64,000 bases of DNA from BJGO01 sp039810885 (GCA_039810885.1 JBDHXV010000007.1:12666-76665), one strand, 5' to 3'. Counted from the first letter of the stretch, positions 53,901 to 63,326 are shown. Notes: generated by a model from the sequence alone, not told the origin. Numbers and translations are program-made.

Positions 53901-55672
53901 TTAGTATGAATCAGGCAGGGAGTGGGAGCATTAGGACTATAAGAGGCAATCTTATTGGCAGTTTAGTAACAGCGAATAGTATTAATACTACATCTGCGTC
54001 AACAAGTGGTACGGCACCTTTGCAGAACTTACGCGGCATTACTATTACTGTGGCTACCAACAAAATACTGATTGCCGATAATGAAATAGCCAACCTGAAT
54101 AACAACTATACGGGAACGGCAAATGCCCAAGTCGTTGGTATCGATGTCCCCGCTCTAACGTCGAGCAGCATTGTTTCGGGAAATAAAGTGCACCACCTCT
54201 CTAGTCAATCAGCATCAATTGGCATGGGATCATCATCGTCGGTTATTGGAATTGCATATACTGCAACAACAGCGAATCAGCTTATTGTCAATAATCTAGT
54301 ATATGCTTTAATTAATAAAAACAACACGGCAGCAACATCTGTAACGGGCATCTTTTATTATCCAATGAATGGCACATCCGGAATAAATCGTTTTCAAAGT
54401 AATAAAGTGAACACATTAATGCTTGAAACGTCTAACACGTCGGGTAACATTACAGGAATATATATTGGCAATGCGGGCAGCAACCTAGGCACAACTCATT
54501 TTGTAAATAATGCGGTGCATCTGGGACTAAATGAAAGCGGATCGGGATTGAATGCCGGGTATAGTATAGTTGGTATCAACGAAATTGCCGGCACCGACCA
54601 TTTTTACTTTAACACGATTTATGTTGGAGGAGGAAATGCCACTACAAACTCCGCTATAATAAGCAGCGCCTTTAAAAGCAGCGCCACCGCAAATTCGCAG
54701 CGTGAACTTAGTAATAATATTTTTTATAATGCGCGCTCAAATCAAAATGCATTGGGATATAACTACGCAATGCTCCTCAGCAACCTCACCAATACAGGCA
54801 GCAATTATAATGACTTATATGTTAGCGGCACCAATGGTATAATTGCCAATGCAGGAAGCAACCAAACACCGTTGTCTAATTGGCAATCAAGTACGGGCAA
54901 AGATGTAAATAGCATCAGTGCCGATCCACAGTTCCTTCAATCCGGCATAGGAGTGCCTTATACTTCTATTGATTTACATATCTCAGAATCATCACCTGCC
55001 AATAATGCAGGAGGGCAATTAAACTATTCGGATACGTATGATATTGAAGGCGCATTACGCAATGAGTTTACACCGGTTGATATAGGAGCTTATGCTTCAC
55101 AACCCAGCATATTGGCTGTATTGTTTGCTTCATTCATCGTAGAAAAGTGGAATAAGGATGCGGCATTACTTCAATGGTCAAGTTTATCAGAACATAACAC
55201 TTCGCACTATGAAATTGAGGTTATGAAAGAAAATGAAAAAGTGTTCTCTAAAATTGGAGAAGTTAATGCAGCAGGCTACTCAGAAACAAAACAGAATTAT
55301 CAATTTATAGATGAAGAAGGGAATAAAAGAGGGATACGCTATTATCGTATTAAGGAAGTAGATTACAGCGGTAAAGAAACATACTCTTCTATCCGCGCCT
55401 TGTATTTTGAATATGATGATTTTCAAATCATTTGTTTTCCAAACCCTGCTACAGATTATACAATACTTCGAATAAACAATACACGCAGCGGACAGTATGA
55501 TGTGCGGATTATGACGCTCGCAGGGCAAGAGTTGTGGAACAAACAGATTTATGCCTCTCAAGGATTTGTTGAACAGCAACTTTCCTTACATGACCTGACA
55601 ACAGGAGTGTACATCATAGAAATTACAGAATCACAAACCGGCATGAGGTCTATATACAAGATCATAAGATAA
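50978..55672 (+). CDS. Large secreted protein with beta-helix repeats and type IX sorting domain
   Basis: This 1564-residue protein has a signal peptide (LIVILFTVLFINKASIAQ). The body is rich in Asn, Thr, Ser and Gly with repeated short beta strands and many NNxI-type turns, typical of right-handed beta-helix or adhesin-like proteins. Fragments such as GNWNDFNTWERYDGSAWV and GVLNIGSSDLMLYGNL recur in Bacteroidota surface proteins. Near the end are a fibronectin-like part (LLQWSSLSEHNTSHYEIEV) and the sorting domain (CFPNPATDYTILRI, LTTGVYIIEI, KIIR). It is exported by the type IX system and anchored or released at the surface. Its ligand is unknown. Confidence 0.9.
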   Translation: MMQLKIFRLIVILFTVLFINKASIAQIIGDYRSKQTGNWNDFNTWERYDGSAWVAALSGQTPGVAPACNVLIRNLHLLTLNATPVNSLNSLTIGEGAGGILEYYNSSTTVTLTIDGIFNMKSGSIFRSYATPTVNGTHMLKIGGDFINNGAITLRQTSGIYTAAVNVSFNGASDIKYYGNGSALFNNLIQDNTFLPSGVSINNTITVAGKLSISAGNILTLNAVTVNLKGTLTALEIFGTLLDAGNSTLIVNGTAAQQLSVNDFELSNLTIDNTAGVSLSGGGNAMITGTLTLISGVLNIGSSDLMLYGNLSINSGSLSGTNTLSGITVGEKVPNTQATLTLPAIGGTGLKNLTVRRSNGVILGAPLTLGSGGILTLERGIVNTTATNLLTITNATVTGSNLSITVTSPAGNSWVRGPIRRQHNFSSASVYTFPVGDGNYQGMTVAFNAAVNSNSLTAEVTDGSSGGNAGTGMGGALFNRYWKMNSGSSIAAAATIKIYDLENAYTGSVIGYAATQTGTYNSIGGTTSQNIVTSTTYAVPNPISAAYFTMTVAPVLTSGIYSLPGTVNASTVSNLSQLAALLNTGSFVINDTTIFEFDATYPTAIETFPILFNRFYGKGQVIIRPASSVATTLETKGDAGSSNALISFNGTQNLIWDGVPGGASVSNTLADIKWIVRNTRTLATVGPTIQFNNDACGNTIQYLQIEGQNISTTSGTVYFGNTASVSGNKSNNILYCILRDRSDAIGNPVNAIYSVGNAGINKMGNDYNNVKGCNIFNFFSATLSTAGIVIGSYSDGWKISGNSFYQTVTRTHTGAGTKHYGIYIKNTNTGTTYEVSDNFIGGSSAEANGSTWIQNGTVNSTFIGIHVDGTTAARHTIKNNIIRKISWSCSNNTTNAAPGIFCGIYVLNGGALIKNNILGCDTGTSSIAVSSTSNGSQTFGIVFDGSSGTASVLENKIGSITTVGSTSVNHSFTAISMNQAGSGSIRTIRGNLIGSLVTANSINTTSASTSGTAPLQNLRGITITVATNKILIADNEIANLNNNYTGTANAQVVGIDVPALTSSSIVSGNKVHHLSSQSASIGMGSSSSVIGIAYTATTANQLIVNNLVYALINKNNTAATSVTGIFYYPMNGTSGINRFQSNKVNTLMLETSNTSGNITGIYIGNAGSNLGTTHFVNNAVHLGLNESGSGLNAGYSIVGINEIAGTDHFYFNTIYVGGGNATTNSAIISSAFKSSATANSQRELSNNIFYNARSNQNALGYNYAMLLSNLTNTGSNYNDLYVSGTNGIIANAGSNQTPLSNWQSSTGKDVNSISADPQFLQSGIGVPYTSIDLHISESSPANNAGGQLNYSDTYDIEGALRNEFTPVDIGAYASQPSILAVLFASFIVEKWNKDAALLQWSSLSEHNTSHYEIEVMKENEKVFSKIGEVNAAGYSETKQNYQFIDEEGNKRGIRYYRIKEVDYSGKETYSSIRALYFEYDDFQIICFPNPATDYTILRINNTRSGQYDVRIMTLAGQELWNKQIYASQGFVEQQLSLHDLTTGVYIIEITESQTGMRSIYKIIR

Positions 55673-56602
55673 TTAAGAAAACAACGAATTGAAAAGCGTA
55701 TAGAGCACACCTTCTTTAGCCGAGTAGGCGGAATGATAAATGTGGTCTATCTCACAAGCGTTAAGCACTGCTTCTGTTATGGCGCCGGCAGAAGTAATCA
55801 TAGGTGCACGAAATCCTTTTTCTCCCATAAGCTTTCGGCGTTCATCTTCAGGGGTTAAGTAGAACGTATGAATGAGCGTAAGCAAATTTTCTTTATTCAA
55901 AATATTGACCGGAGTGGCAAGGGCGATATGCCCTTTTTGTAATATATAAGTGTAAGTGTCGAAAGCGCCTGCAGAGCCAACGACAGCATGTACTTGATAT
56001 TTCTTACATAGCTTGGCCACTTCGCCAAGATGCGAAATCACGTTGAATTTTAACTGCTCAATCTCACTAATTGTTAACTCTTTATCACGACTATACTTGT
56101 TTTTCATAACACTTGCCCCTATGGGAAAACTATGTTTGGATAGAATTTCATGAATCGAGCCTATAATAAACTCAGTGCTTCCACCGCCTATATCCATAAC
56201 CAGGAATAAATCATCTTCCCTAAGGATATGAGTTGCCCTTAGTGCCTGGTTTACACCACGGTAAATGTACCGAGCCTCATCTTCGCCACTGATTATAGTA
56301 ACCTCAACCCCCAAAATTTGTTTAACAAGACTTTTTAGTTGCTCTCGGTTACTTGCTTTACGAAAGGCTGCGGTGCCTATAGCTACGTTAACGTTACATT
56401 TAAATTGAGTAATGGCCTTTTGATATTCTTGTAAAATAAGAGCGGCTCGTTGCAGCGCATTTACGCCTATAGTTTCTATACCTTCATCTGCAAGATTAAC
56501 CCATTGCTCTTCGAGATGTTTGCGTTCAACCCATCCATTCATTACTTCCGCAATAAGTAGTTGAAAAGTATTGGTTCCAAGATCTAAAACGGCAACATGC
56601 AT
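55673..56602 (-). CDS. Ppx/GppA family phosphatase (exopolyphosphatase/pppGpp phosphohydrolase)
   Basis: The 309-residue ASKHA-fold protein starts at MHVAVLDLGTNTFQLLIAEV; a longer reading from 56647 adds 15 residues that are not family-like. The second ATP/phosphate loop is VMDIGGGSTEFIIGSI near residue 140, and VGSAGAFDTYTYI follows. Members cleave polyphosphate or pppGpp; which substrate applies cannot be told. It lacks the extra C-terminal domain of long Ppx enzymes. Confidence 0.92.
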   Translation of the reverse strand: MHVAVLDLGTNTFQLLIAEVMNGWVERKHLEEQWVNLADEGIETIGVNALQRAALILQEYQKAITQFKCNVNVAIGTAAFRKASNREQLKSLVKQILGVEVTIISGEDEARYIYRGVNQALRATHILREDDLFLVMDIGGGSTEFIIGSIHEILSKHSFPIGASVMKNKYSRDKELTISEIEQLKFNVISHLGEVAKLCKKYQVHAVVGSAGAFDTYTYILQKGHIALATPVNILNKENLLTLIHTFYLTPEDERRKLMGEKGFRAPMITSAGAITEAVLNACEIDHIYHSAYSAKEGVLYTLFNSLFS

Positions 56603-57119
56603 AATTCGAAGAGCTCCTCTTGATTTGAAAATAATATTTAAGAGCAATAAAAGTAAACAACTTGGAAATGCGGCATCATAGCCGTAATGATTTATTCCAA
56701 TATGCTTTATTTTGTCATCCTTAACTCTTTACAGTGATTCGTAGAATTACTAATAAATGGATTCGTTCAGCGAAATCGAAATATCTATTACTTAAGCCTA
56801 CGGCTTATTATACAACTATTCAGCCGATCACACATGGCTGGCTTAAGAAGTGCGACATAATTATGGTTGTTGATATTAGAAATGAGATTCGCCAATATCT
56901 TGAGATGCAGTGGAGGATATTTCTTCAAGCTGTGCTTTATTGCCTTGAGCTATTAGCAGAGGGACATACTAAGCACACGAAGAATTACAATAATGGCCAT
57001 TCTTTTATTCGTTTTTATCAATCATTATGCGACAAACAGGAAGAGATAGCATTTTATATTAGGGGCAACCGAAGCTCAAGTTCTATATTGCCTATGAACA
57101 AAATTGCGTCATAAGTTAT
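56603..57119. other. 517-bp stretch without a recognised gene
   Basis: It holds a weakly supported open frame on the plus strand (GTG at 56734 to 57114, 126 codons) and short inverted repeats CTTAAGCC / GGCTTAAG near 56796 and 56850. The rest is AT-rich and unremarkable. Confidence 0.5.
56734..57114 (+). CDS. Doubtful small hypothetical protein
   Basis: The 126-residue reading starts with GTG and has no recognised domain, signal peptide or clear hydrophobic core, although it is followed 5 nt later by the acyltransferase start. Residues such as LEMQWRIFLQAVLYCLELLA form one amphipathic helix. Codon use is plausible for the genome. It may be a real lineage-specific gene coupled to the acyltransferase, or a chance open frame. 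Confidence 0.25.
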   Translation: MIRRITNKWIRSAKSKYLLLKPTAYYTTIQPITHGWLKKCDIIMVVDIRNEIRQYLEMQWRIFLQAVLYCLELLAEGHTKHTKNYNNGHSFIRFYQSLCDKQEEIAFYIRGNRSSSSILPMNKIAS

Positions 57120-58205
57120 ATGGGGCTATTAAGATTTTTATTGGCCATATCTGTAGTAATCGTACACTCCAGCGAGGCGTATGGGTTTCGCTTGGTTGAC
57201 TCTGCTATAGCGGTACAGTCTTTTTACATAATATCGGGCTTTTACATGACCCTAATCCTAAAAGAAAAATATATTGGAGCTAATGACTCATACAAGCTGT
57301 TTATTTCCAACCGCTTTTTGAGATTGTTCCCGATTTACTGGACGGTGCTAATATTAGCCGTATCTTATTCTATTATACAGTTCCTCAATACAAAAGGAGA
57401 TGGCGGTACAATATCGCTTTATGTTGAATACTTTAACACCATGAGTTGGGGTAGTTTCTTTTTTTTGATTTTTACCAATGTGCTGCTCTTCTTTCAAGAT
57501 ATAGTGATGTTTATGGGATTGAATACCAGCACCGGACATTTTTTTTACACGTCCAATTTCCAAGAAACAACACCGCAGTTGTGGACGTTTTTATTTATTC
57601 CTCAAGCATGGACTATTGGCGTTGAAATAACCTTTTATATGCTGGCCCCGTTTCTATTAAGAAGAAAAATGAAATTAATATTAGGGGTAATTGCTCTATC
57701 GCTATTGTTGAGAGCAATACTTTATTTTTATTTTGACCTAAAATTTACGCCGTGGACGAATCGCTTTTTTCCTACTGAATTAGCTTTTTTCTTATTAGGC
57801 ACAACGGCTTATCACATATATAAGTGGGTACAAACACAAAAGATTAATAACAGATATTTATTTGTTTTATGGGTTGCAATGATTGGCGCTTCCCTTATAT
57901 ACAATCTATTGCCGTTTGCTCATCGGGGTGTAATTTATTTACTCCTTGTATTTTCTACTATGCCTTTTGTTTTCAAGTTAACGCAAAAAAGTAAAATTGA
58001 TAATTATATCGGCAATCTTTCATATCCTATATATATATCACACTCCCTTGCCATACCCCTTGAAGCGATGTTGAATATACCCACCTTGGGCACGCTGAAT
58101 ATAGGCGTTATTACTATGACCATACTCCTGGCAGTCGTGTTGCATGAAGTTGTCGCTAGGCGCATAGAAAAGATACGACAGGGAAGGCTCAAACTAAGTC
58201 GATAG
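57120..58205 (+). CDS. Acyltransferase 3 family membrane protein
   Basis: The 361-residue protein has about ten transmembrane helices typical of the acyltransferase 3 (OafA/NodX) family, which O-acetylates surface sugars. The family start is MGLLRFLLAISVVIVHSSE, with the active His in IVHSS. The later SFYIISGFYMTLIL and LSYPIYISHSLAIP are family motifs. A short N-terminus is normal for this subgroup. It could decorate the glycan made by the cassette at 13.8-21.8 kb, but it is 35 kb away. Confidence 0.9.
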   Translation: MGLLRFLLAISVVIVHSSEAYGFRLVDSAIAVQSFYIISGFYMTLILKEKYIGANDSYKLFISNRFLRLFPIYWTVLILAVSYSIIQFLNTKGDGGTISLYVEYFNTMSWGSFFFLIFTNVLLFFQDIVMFMGLNTSTGHFFYTSNFQETTPQLWTFLFIPQAWTIGVEITFYMLAPFLLRRKMKLILGVIALSLLLRAILYFYFDLKFTPWTNRFFPTELAFFLLGTTAYHIYKWVQTQKINNRYLFVLWVAMIGASLIYNLLPFAHRGVIYLLLVFSTMPFVFKLTQKSKIDNYIGNLSYPIYISHSLAIPLEAMLNIPTLGTLNIGVITMTILLAVVLHEVVARRIEKIRQGRLKLSR

Positions 58206-58333
58206 CATAATCGAAAAGAATAATATATTCTTAGGGTATGATTGAGCCACTCCGAAGTAGTTGATTTTTGATGACTTAAGGTTAGCGAAAATCTTTGAAA
58301 TGAAAACTTACATTTACCACAAACAAAATAAAA

Positions 58334-61300
58334 ATGAAAAGACTTACGCTTGCAACAATGATTTCCTTGTTGATAGGCACACTCCATTCTATCGCACAAG
58401 AAGCACGTCTATTGCGGTTTCCTACAATCTATAATGACAGAGTCGTATTCAGCTATGCGGGAGATTTGTATGAAGTTAATAAAAATGGAGGTACGGCAAG
58501 AAGACTCACATCGCATATCGGTTATGAAATGTTTGCTCGATTTTCTCCCGATGGGAAGCATATTGCTTTTACCGGGCAGTATGATGGTAACACAGAGGTG
58601 TATTTAATCTCAGCCGATGGCGGAGAACCTAAGCGATTGACTTACACCGCTACACTTAATCGCGACGATTTGAGTGATAGAATGGGGCCGAATAACATTG
58701 TCATGACCTGGAGAGATAACAACAGTATTGTATATCGTAGCCGCAAGAAAACATTTAATGACTTTAAAGGACAATTGTTTGTGGCGAATATCAATGGCGG
58801 AATAAGCGAAGAGTTGCCTTTGCCCTGTGGCGGCTTTTGTTCGTATAACTCCGATAAAACACAACTGGCATACAATCAAATCTTTCGTGAGTTTCGCACT
58901 TGGAAATATTATCGTGGCGGCATGGCAGACGATGTTTGGATTTATGACTTTAAAACGAAACAAACCACGAATATCACGAACAATGTTGCACAAGACATTC
59001 AACCAATGTGGTTTGGGGATCGCATCTACTTTCTTAGCGACCGGGATAGAACCATGAATCTGTTTTGTTATGATATAAACACAAAGCAAACTCGAAAAAT
59101 TACTAACTACACCGACTATGACATTAAATTCCCCTCTGCAGGAAACAATGCTATTGTTTACGAAAAGGGAGGCTATTTATTTGTAATGGATGTGCCATCC
59201 GAAACAATTAAGAAGATAGAAATCTCTATTAACAGCGATAACGTTTATGGTCGAAGTGTCATGATAGATGCCTCTAAATTTATAGAAAACATAAGCATAG
59301 GCGCTGATGGTGCGCGCGTTGTTGCTATTGGTCGGGGCGATGTGGTTACCGTGCCGGTAGAATCAGGCATTACTCGAAATTTATCCAATACATCGGGAGT
59401 GCACGAACGCAATGCCGCTTGGAGCCCTGATGGGAAATATATTGCCTTAATCAGTGATGCCTCTGGCGAGGATGAAATTTATATTCAGGTGCCGGACGGA
59501 TCAAGCAAGCCACAGCAAATAACCACTAATGGCGACGTTTATAAATATGAAATTATTTGGAGCCCCGACAGTAAGAAAATTATGTGGGGAGACAAAAAAC
59601 ACAGGTTGCAGTATGTAGATATAGAATCAAAAAAAATAACCTTGATTGATAATTCTGACTGGGCCGAATTTCGAGATTACAGTTGGAGCCCCGACAGCAA
59701 ATGGGTTACTTATACTAAAGAGGTGGAATACAACAAAGATAAAATCTATTTATATAATATTAACTCGTTGCAGAAAGCAGAAGCTACAGACGGCTGGTTC
59801 GACTCCTATAATCCTATCTTCAGCAGTGATGGAAAATATTTATTTTTTATTTCCCGACGCGATTTTAATCCCACTTTTTCAAACACCGACTTTCAAATCA
59901 GTTACAATGATATGGCACGGCCTTACTTGATTACGCTATCAAAGACTACAGCCAATCCATTCGCTCCGGCTAACGACGATGTGAAGGTTAAAAAAGATAC
60001 CGGATCAGAAACTACCTCTTCGACAGATAAAAATAAAGACAGCAAGAAACCCGATGTAAAAATTGACAATACAACTAAGGATATCGTTGTTGACCTTGAC
60101 GGTTTAATAACCCGTACGATCATGATCGATGTTGACCCGGGAAACTATTCTGGAACAGAATCAATAGGCGATAAGGTTTACTATATGTTTTCAAAAACGG
60201 GCGAAAAGCGACGGTTGATGATGTACGACTTAAAGCAAAAGAAGCAAACCGAACTAGGCGAAGTAAACTCCTTTGAAATAAGTGCCGACCTAAAGAAAAT
60301 GCTGGTTAAGAAAGGAGATAGCTATTATGTGATAGATGCTCCATCGTCAAAATTAGATTTGAGTAAATCTATTGACTTATCTAACATGAAATGGATCGTG
60401 AATAAGAAGGAAGAGTGGACGCAGATTTATAACGAAAGTTGGAGACAAATGCGCGATTTCTTTTATGACCCGAATATGCATGGCACAGACTGGAAAGCAT
60501 TAAAAGAAAAATATGCCGTAATGCTGCCTTATGTCAATCATAGAATGGATTTAACCTACCTAATCGGCGAATTAATCGGCGAATTAAATGTAGGGCATGC
60601 CTATACCGGCGGCGGAGATGTTCCTAAGGTGGAGAAGATAAAACTTGGCTTGTTTGGCGCCACACTTACTCGCGATGTAAGTGGGTTTTATAAAATCAAC
60701 AGCATACTGCAAGGGGCAAATTTCAGCAAAGGGCTGCGCTCTCCATTCACAGAAGTCGGAGTAAACGTGCATCAGGGTGATTTTATTATTTCGGTTAACG
60801 GAGTCAACACCAACACAGTTAAAGACATCTACGAGTTGATGATTAACATGGCAGATAAACAAGTAGAACTAATGATCAACAGTAAACCGACTATTGAAGG
60901 AGCACAAAAAGTTATTGTAATCCCATTACCTGATGAAAGCGAACTTTACTACTATAATTGGGTACAACACAACATTCACTTTGTTGACTCAGTTAGCGGA
61001 GGAAAAATAGGATATCTGCATATTCCTGATATGGGTATTGGAGGGCTAAACACCTTTATGAAATATTTCTACCCGCAGATGAATAAGAAAGCACTAATTA
61101 TTGATGATCGCGGAAACGGCGGCGGATTTGTATCCCCACTTATTACTGAAAGATTGAATCAGAAATTAGTTTATTACGAATTTATGCGAAATGCCTTAGG
61201 CAAGCCCGATCCGGATGGGCTGTATGGCCCTAAAGTGCTATTGTTAGATCATTATTCGGCAAGCGATGGAGATATTTTTCCGTATCGCTTTAAGAAATAT

Positions 61301-61600
61301 CAAATCGGCAAAACTATTGGAACGCGCAGTTGGGGCGGTGTTGTCGGCATTCGCGGCACGTTACCTTTTGTAGATGGTGGCATCTTAAATCGCCCGGAGT
61401 TTGCTCCCTATCTGGCAGATGGCTTTGTCATTGAAGGGCATGGTATTGACCCGGATATCGTTGTCGAAAATGATCCGGCTCACGAATATGCAGGGATTGA
61501 TGATCAACTCAATAAGGCCATTGAAGTATTATTGGAAGACTTGAAAACAAAAGAGATGAGCACTCCTCCGATACCGCCTTATCCGGATAAGAGCAAGTAA
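58334..61600 (+). CDS. Secreted tricorn-type protease (S41 family)
   Basis: This 1088-residue protein has a signal peptide (MISLLIGTLHSIAQE), then a WD40-like beta-propeller region at about 25-550 with repeats such as FARFSPDGKHIAF and AAWSPDGKYIALIS. A Lys/Asp/Thr-rich linker follows near 550-585. The C-terminal half holds the tricorn core, PDZ and S41 domains: His in LNVGHAYTGGG, DDRGNGGGFVSPLI, and the nucleophile region DHYSASDGDIFPYRF. Tricorn enzymes degrade peptides and need aminopeptidase partners. The S46 and S8 proteases nearby are possible partners. Confidence 0.92.
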   Translation: MKRLTLATMISLLIGTLHSIAQEARLLRFPTIYNDRVVFSYAGDLYEVNKNGGTARRLTSHIGYEMFARFSPDGKHIAFTGQYDGNTEVYLISADGGEPKRLTYTATLNRDDLSDRMGPNNIVMTWRDNNSIVYRSRKKTFNDFKGQLFVANINGGISEELPLPCGGFCSYNSDKTQLAYNQIFREFRTWKYYRGGMADDVWIYDFKTKQTTNITNNVAQDIQPMWFGDRIYFLSDRDRTMNLFCYDINTKQTRKITNYTDYDIKFPSAGNNAIVYEKGGYLFVMDVPSETIKKIEISINSDNVYGRSVMIDASKFIENISIGADGARVVAIGRGDVVTVPVESGITRNLSNTSGVHERNAAWSPDGKYIALISDASGEDEIYIQVPDGSSKPQQITTNGDVYKYEIIWSPDSKKIMWGDKKHRLQYVDIESKKITLIDNSDWAEFRDYSWSPDSKWVTYTKEVEYNKDKIYLYNINSLQKAEATDGWFDSYNPIFSSDGKYLFFISRRDFNPTFSNTDFQISYNDMARPYLITLSKTTANPFAPANDDVKVKKDTGSETTSSTDKNKDSKKPDVKIDNTTKDIVVDLDGLITRTIMIDVDPGNYSGTESIGDKVYYMFSKTGEKRRLMMYDLKQKKQTELGEVNSFEISADLKKMLVKKGDSYYVIDAPSSKLDLSKSIDLSNMKWIVNKKEEWTQIYNESWRQMRDFFYDPNMHGTDWKALKEKYAVMLPYVNHRMDLTYLIGELIGELNVGHAYTGGGDVPKVEKIKLGLFGATLTRDVSGFYKINSILQGANFSKGLRSPFTEVGVNVHQGDFIISVNGVNTNTVKDIYELMINMADKQVELMINSKPTIEGAQKVIVIPLPDESELYYYNWVQHNIHFVDSVSGGKIGYLHIPDMGIGGLNTFMKYFYPQMNKKALIIDDRGNGGGFVSPLITERLNQKLVYYEFMRNALGKPDPDGLYGPKVLLLDHYSASDGDIFPYRFKKYQIGKTIGTRSWGGVVGIRGTLPFVDGGILNRPEFAPYLADGFVIEGHGIDPDIVVENDPAHEYAGIDDQLNKAIEVLLEDLKTKEMSTPPIPPYPDKSK

Positions 61601-61654
61601 TCATCAATATTTATCGCTCGTGTAATTCTCTAATTAGGATTATCTCTATACTTG

Positions 61655-61662
61655 TACTTTTG
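61655..61662 (+). promoter_or_regulatory. Candidate -7 box for the S8 protease gene
   Basis: TACTTTTG fits TAnnTTTG and is 19 nt before the ATG at 61682. No TTTG is seen at the -33 distance. Confidence 0.4.
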
Positions 61663-61681
61663 TCACCCTTAAATAAACAGC

Positions 61682-63241
61682 ATGAATAAATTATTTCTGT
61701 CATTATTTGTAATTCTAATCAGCTCAACTCAACTGTTCGCTCAGGAACCACCAAAAGATTGGATGCTCAAGTCTCCTATAGATGGCATTTATGGAATGGA
61801 CGTTGATGGAGCATATAAATTTTTAACAGGAAAAAAATCCACTACGGTTATTGTTGCTGTTATAGACTCCGGAGTAGAAGTGGATCACCCCGATTTAAAA
61901 GACAACATTTGGATTAACTCCAAAGAAATTCCAAACAATGGCATTGATGATGATGGCAATGGCTATATAGATGACATAAATGGGTGGGATTTTATTGGAG
62001 GAAAGGGAGGTGATGTTTTTCATGACACCTACGAAATCACACGCCTTTTTAAAATATATTCTGATAAGTTTAGCAACGTCAATCCTTCCTCGTTAACTGG
62101 CGTTGATAAATCACAATATGAAGAATATCAAAAAATAAAACCAAAGTTTGAAGCAGATAAGAAAGAAGCGGATCAAGAATATGCTTTTTATAATCAAATC
62201 TATAGTTCGATTACCAAGCTGTTAGAAGAAATGGGGACAAAAGAGCCTACAGCAACGGATTTAGAACGATACAGAACGGAAGATAAACAACTGGCTACTG
62301 CTAAACTTATTCTGCAATCAATTCTCAGCAAAGGAAATAAAATAAGCGACATTATAGATGAATTGGAAGAAGGAGTAAAATACTATGAGAGTAAATCAAA
62401 ATATGGATTGAACCCTGAATACAACTCGCGCACTATTGTTGGCGACAACTACGAAGACGCGAATGAACACTATTATGGCAATAATGAAGTAGAAGGTCCA
62501 GATGCCATGCACGGTACACACGTGAGTGGAATTATAGGGGCAGTGCGCAATAACAATATTGGAATCGATGGAATTTGCGCAGATGTTAAGATTATGGTTA
62601 TCCGCGCCGTTCCGGATGGGGATGAGCGAGATAAAGACGTTGCTAATGCAATCCTTTATGCAGTCAACAATGGAGCTAAAGTCATTAACATGAGCTTTGG
62701 TAAACAATATGTCTATAATAAAAAAGTAGTAGATGAGGCAATTAAATATGCTATGAGCAAGGATGTTCTTCTGGTTCATGGAGCCGGCAATGATGCCTTA
62801 AATTGTGATGTGATTAGTGTTTACCCTAATGATCAATTGCTGGATAAAACAATAGTAAATAATTTTTTAAACATAGGCGCAAATGATGTTTCGGGCAATA
62901 CGGCCTCATTTTCCAATTATGGAAAGAAGAACGTAGATGTATTTGCCCCCGGAGTTCAGATATATTCTACGGTGACGGACTATAAGTATAAATATCTTGA
63001 TGGCACGAGTATGGCCTCTCCCGCAGCTTGTGGCGTGGCGGCACTTATACGCTCATATTACCCGAGTTTAACAGCCTCACAGATAAAAGATATTATGATT
63101 AAATCGGTATATAAACCGAAAATGAAAGTATCCTATCCCGGCAACGAGAAAAAGAAAACAACATATAAGAAACTATGTGTAAGTGGTGGATTGGTCAATG
63201 CATTGAATGCAGTTAAGCTGGCAGATGCGATGTCTAAATAA
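61682..63241 (+). CDS. Secreted subtilisin-like serine protease (S8 family)
   Basis: This 519-residue protein has a signal peptide (LFLSLFVILISSTQLFAQE) and the S8 triad: Asp in VIDSGVEVDHPDL near residue 62, His in MHGTHVSGIIGA near residue 276, Ser in GTSMASPAACGVAAL near residue 442. The distance between Asp and His is about 215 residues, against about 30 in subtilisin, because of a Glu/Lys-rich insertion (about 110-270) that looks helical. There is no type IX sorting domain, so it is probably periplasmic. A strong terminator follows. Confidence 0.94.
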   Translation: MNKLFLSLFVILISSTQLFAQEPPKDWMLKSPIDGIYGMDVDGAYKFLTGKKSTTVIVAVIDSGVEVDHPDLKDNIWINSKEIPNNGIDDDGNGYIDDINGWDFIGGKGGDVFHDTYEITRLFKIYSDKFSNVNPSSLTGVDKSQYEEYQKIKPKFEADKKEADQEYAFYNQIYSSITKLLEEMGTKEPTATDLERYRTEDKQLATAKLILQSILSKGNKISDIIDELEEGVKYYESKSKYGLNPEYNSRTIVGDNYEDANEHYYGNNEVEGPDAMHGTHVSGIIGAVRNNNIGIDGICADVKIMVIRAVPDGDERDKDVANAILYAVNNGAKVINMSFGKQYVYNKKVVDEAIKYAMSKDVLLVHGAGNDALNCDVISVYPNDQLLDKTIVNNFLNIGANDVSGNTASFSNYGKKNVDVFAPGVQIYSTVTDYKYKYLDGTSMASPAACGVAALIRSYYPSLTASQIKDIMIKSVYKPKMKVSYPGNEKKKTTYKKLCVSGGLVNALNAVKLADAMSK

Positions 63242-63261
63242 AAAAGTAAAACGAACAAAAT

Positions 63262-63286
63262 AAAAAGCTCCTGTAAGGAGCTTTTT
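63262..63286 (+). terminator. Strong intrinsic terminator after the S8 protease gene, usable in both directions
   Basis: AAAAAGCTCCT (63262-63272), loop GTA, AGGAGCTTTTT (63276-63286) form a perfect 11-bp stem followed by ATTTTTA. The A and T tracts on both sides also allow termination of the convergent glycosyltransferase gene on the minus strand. Confidence 0.9.
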
Positions 63287-63326
63287 ATTTTTACTGAGCA
63301 GATATTAACCCTTTGCGACTTCGAAT

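Noticed and set aside
51544..54105. Minus-strand open frames inside the beta-helix gene
   Set aside because: They are antisense to a repetitive Asn/Thr/Ser-rich gene, with no start context or homology.
60564..60587. Tandem AATCGGCGAATT copies in the tricorn gene
   Set aside because: They encode LIGELIGELNVGHAY, which matches the normal family sequence before the catalytic His, so they are not an insertion.
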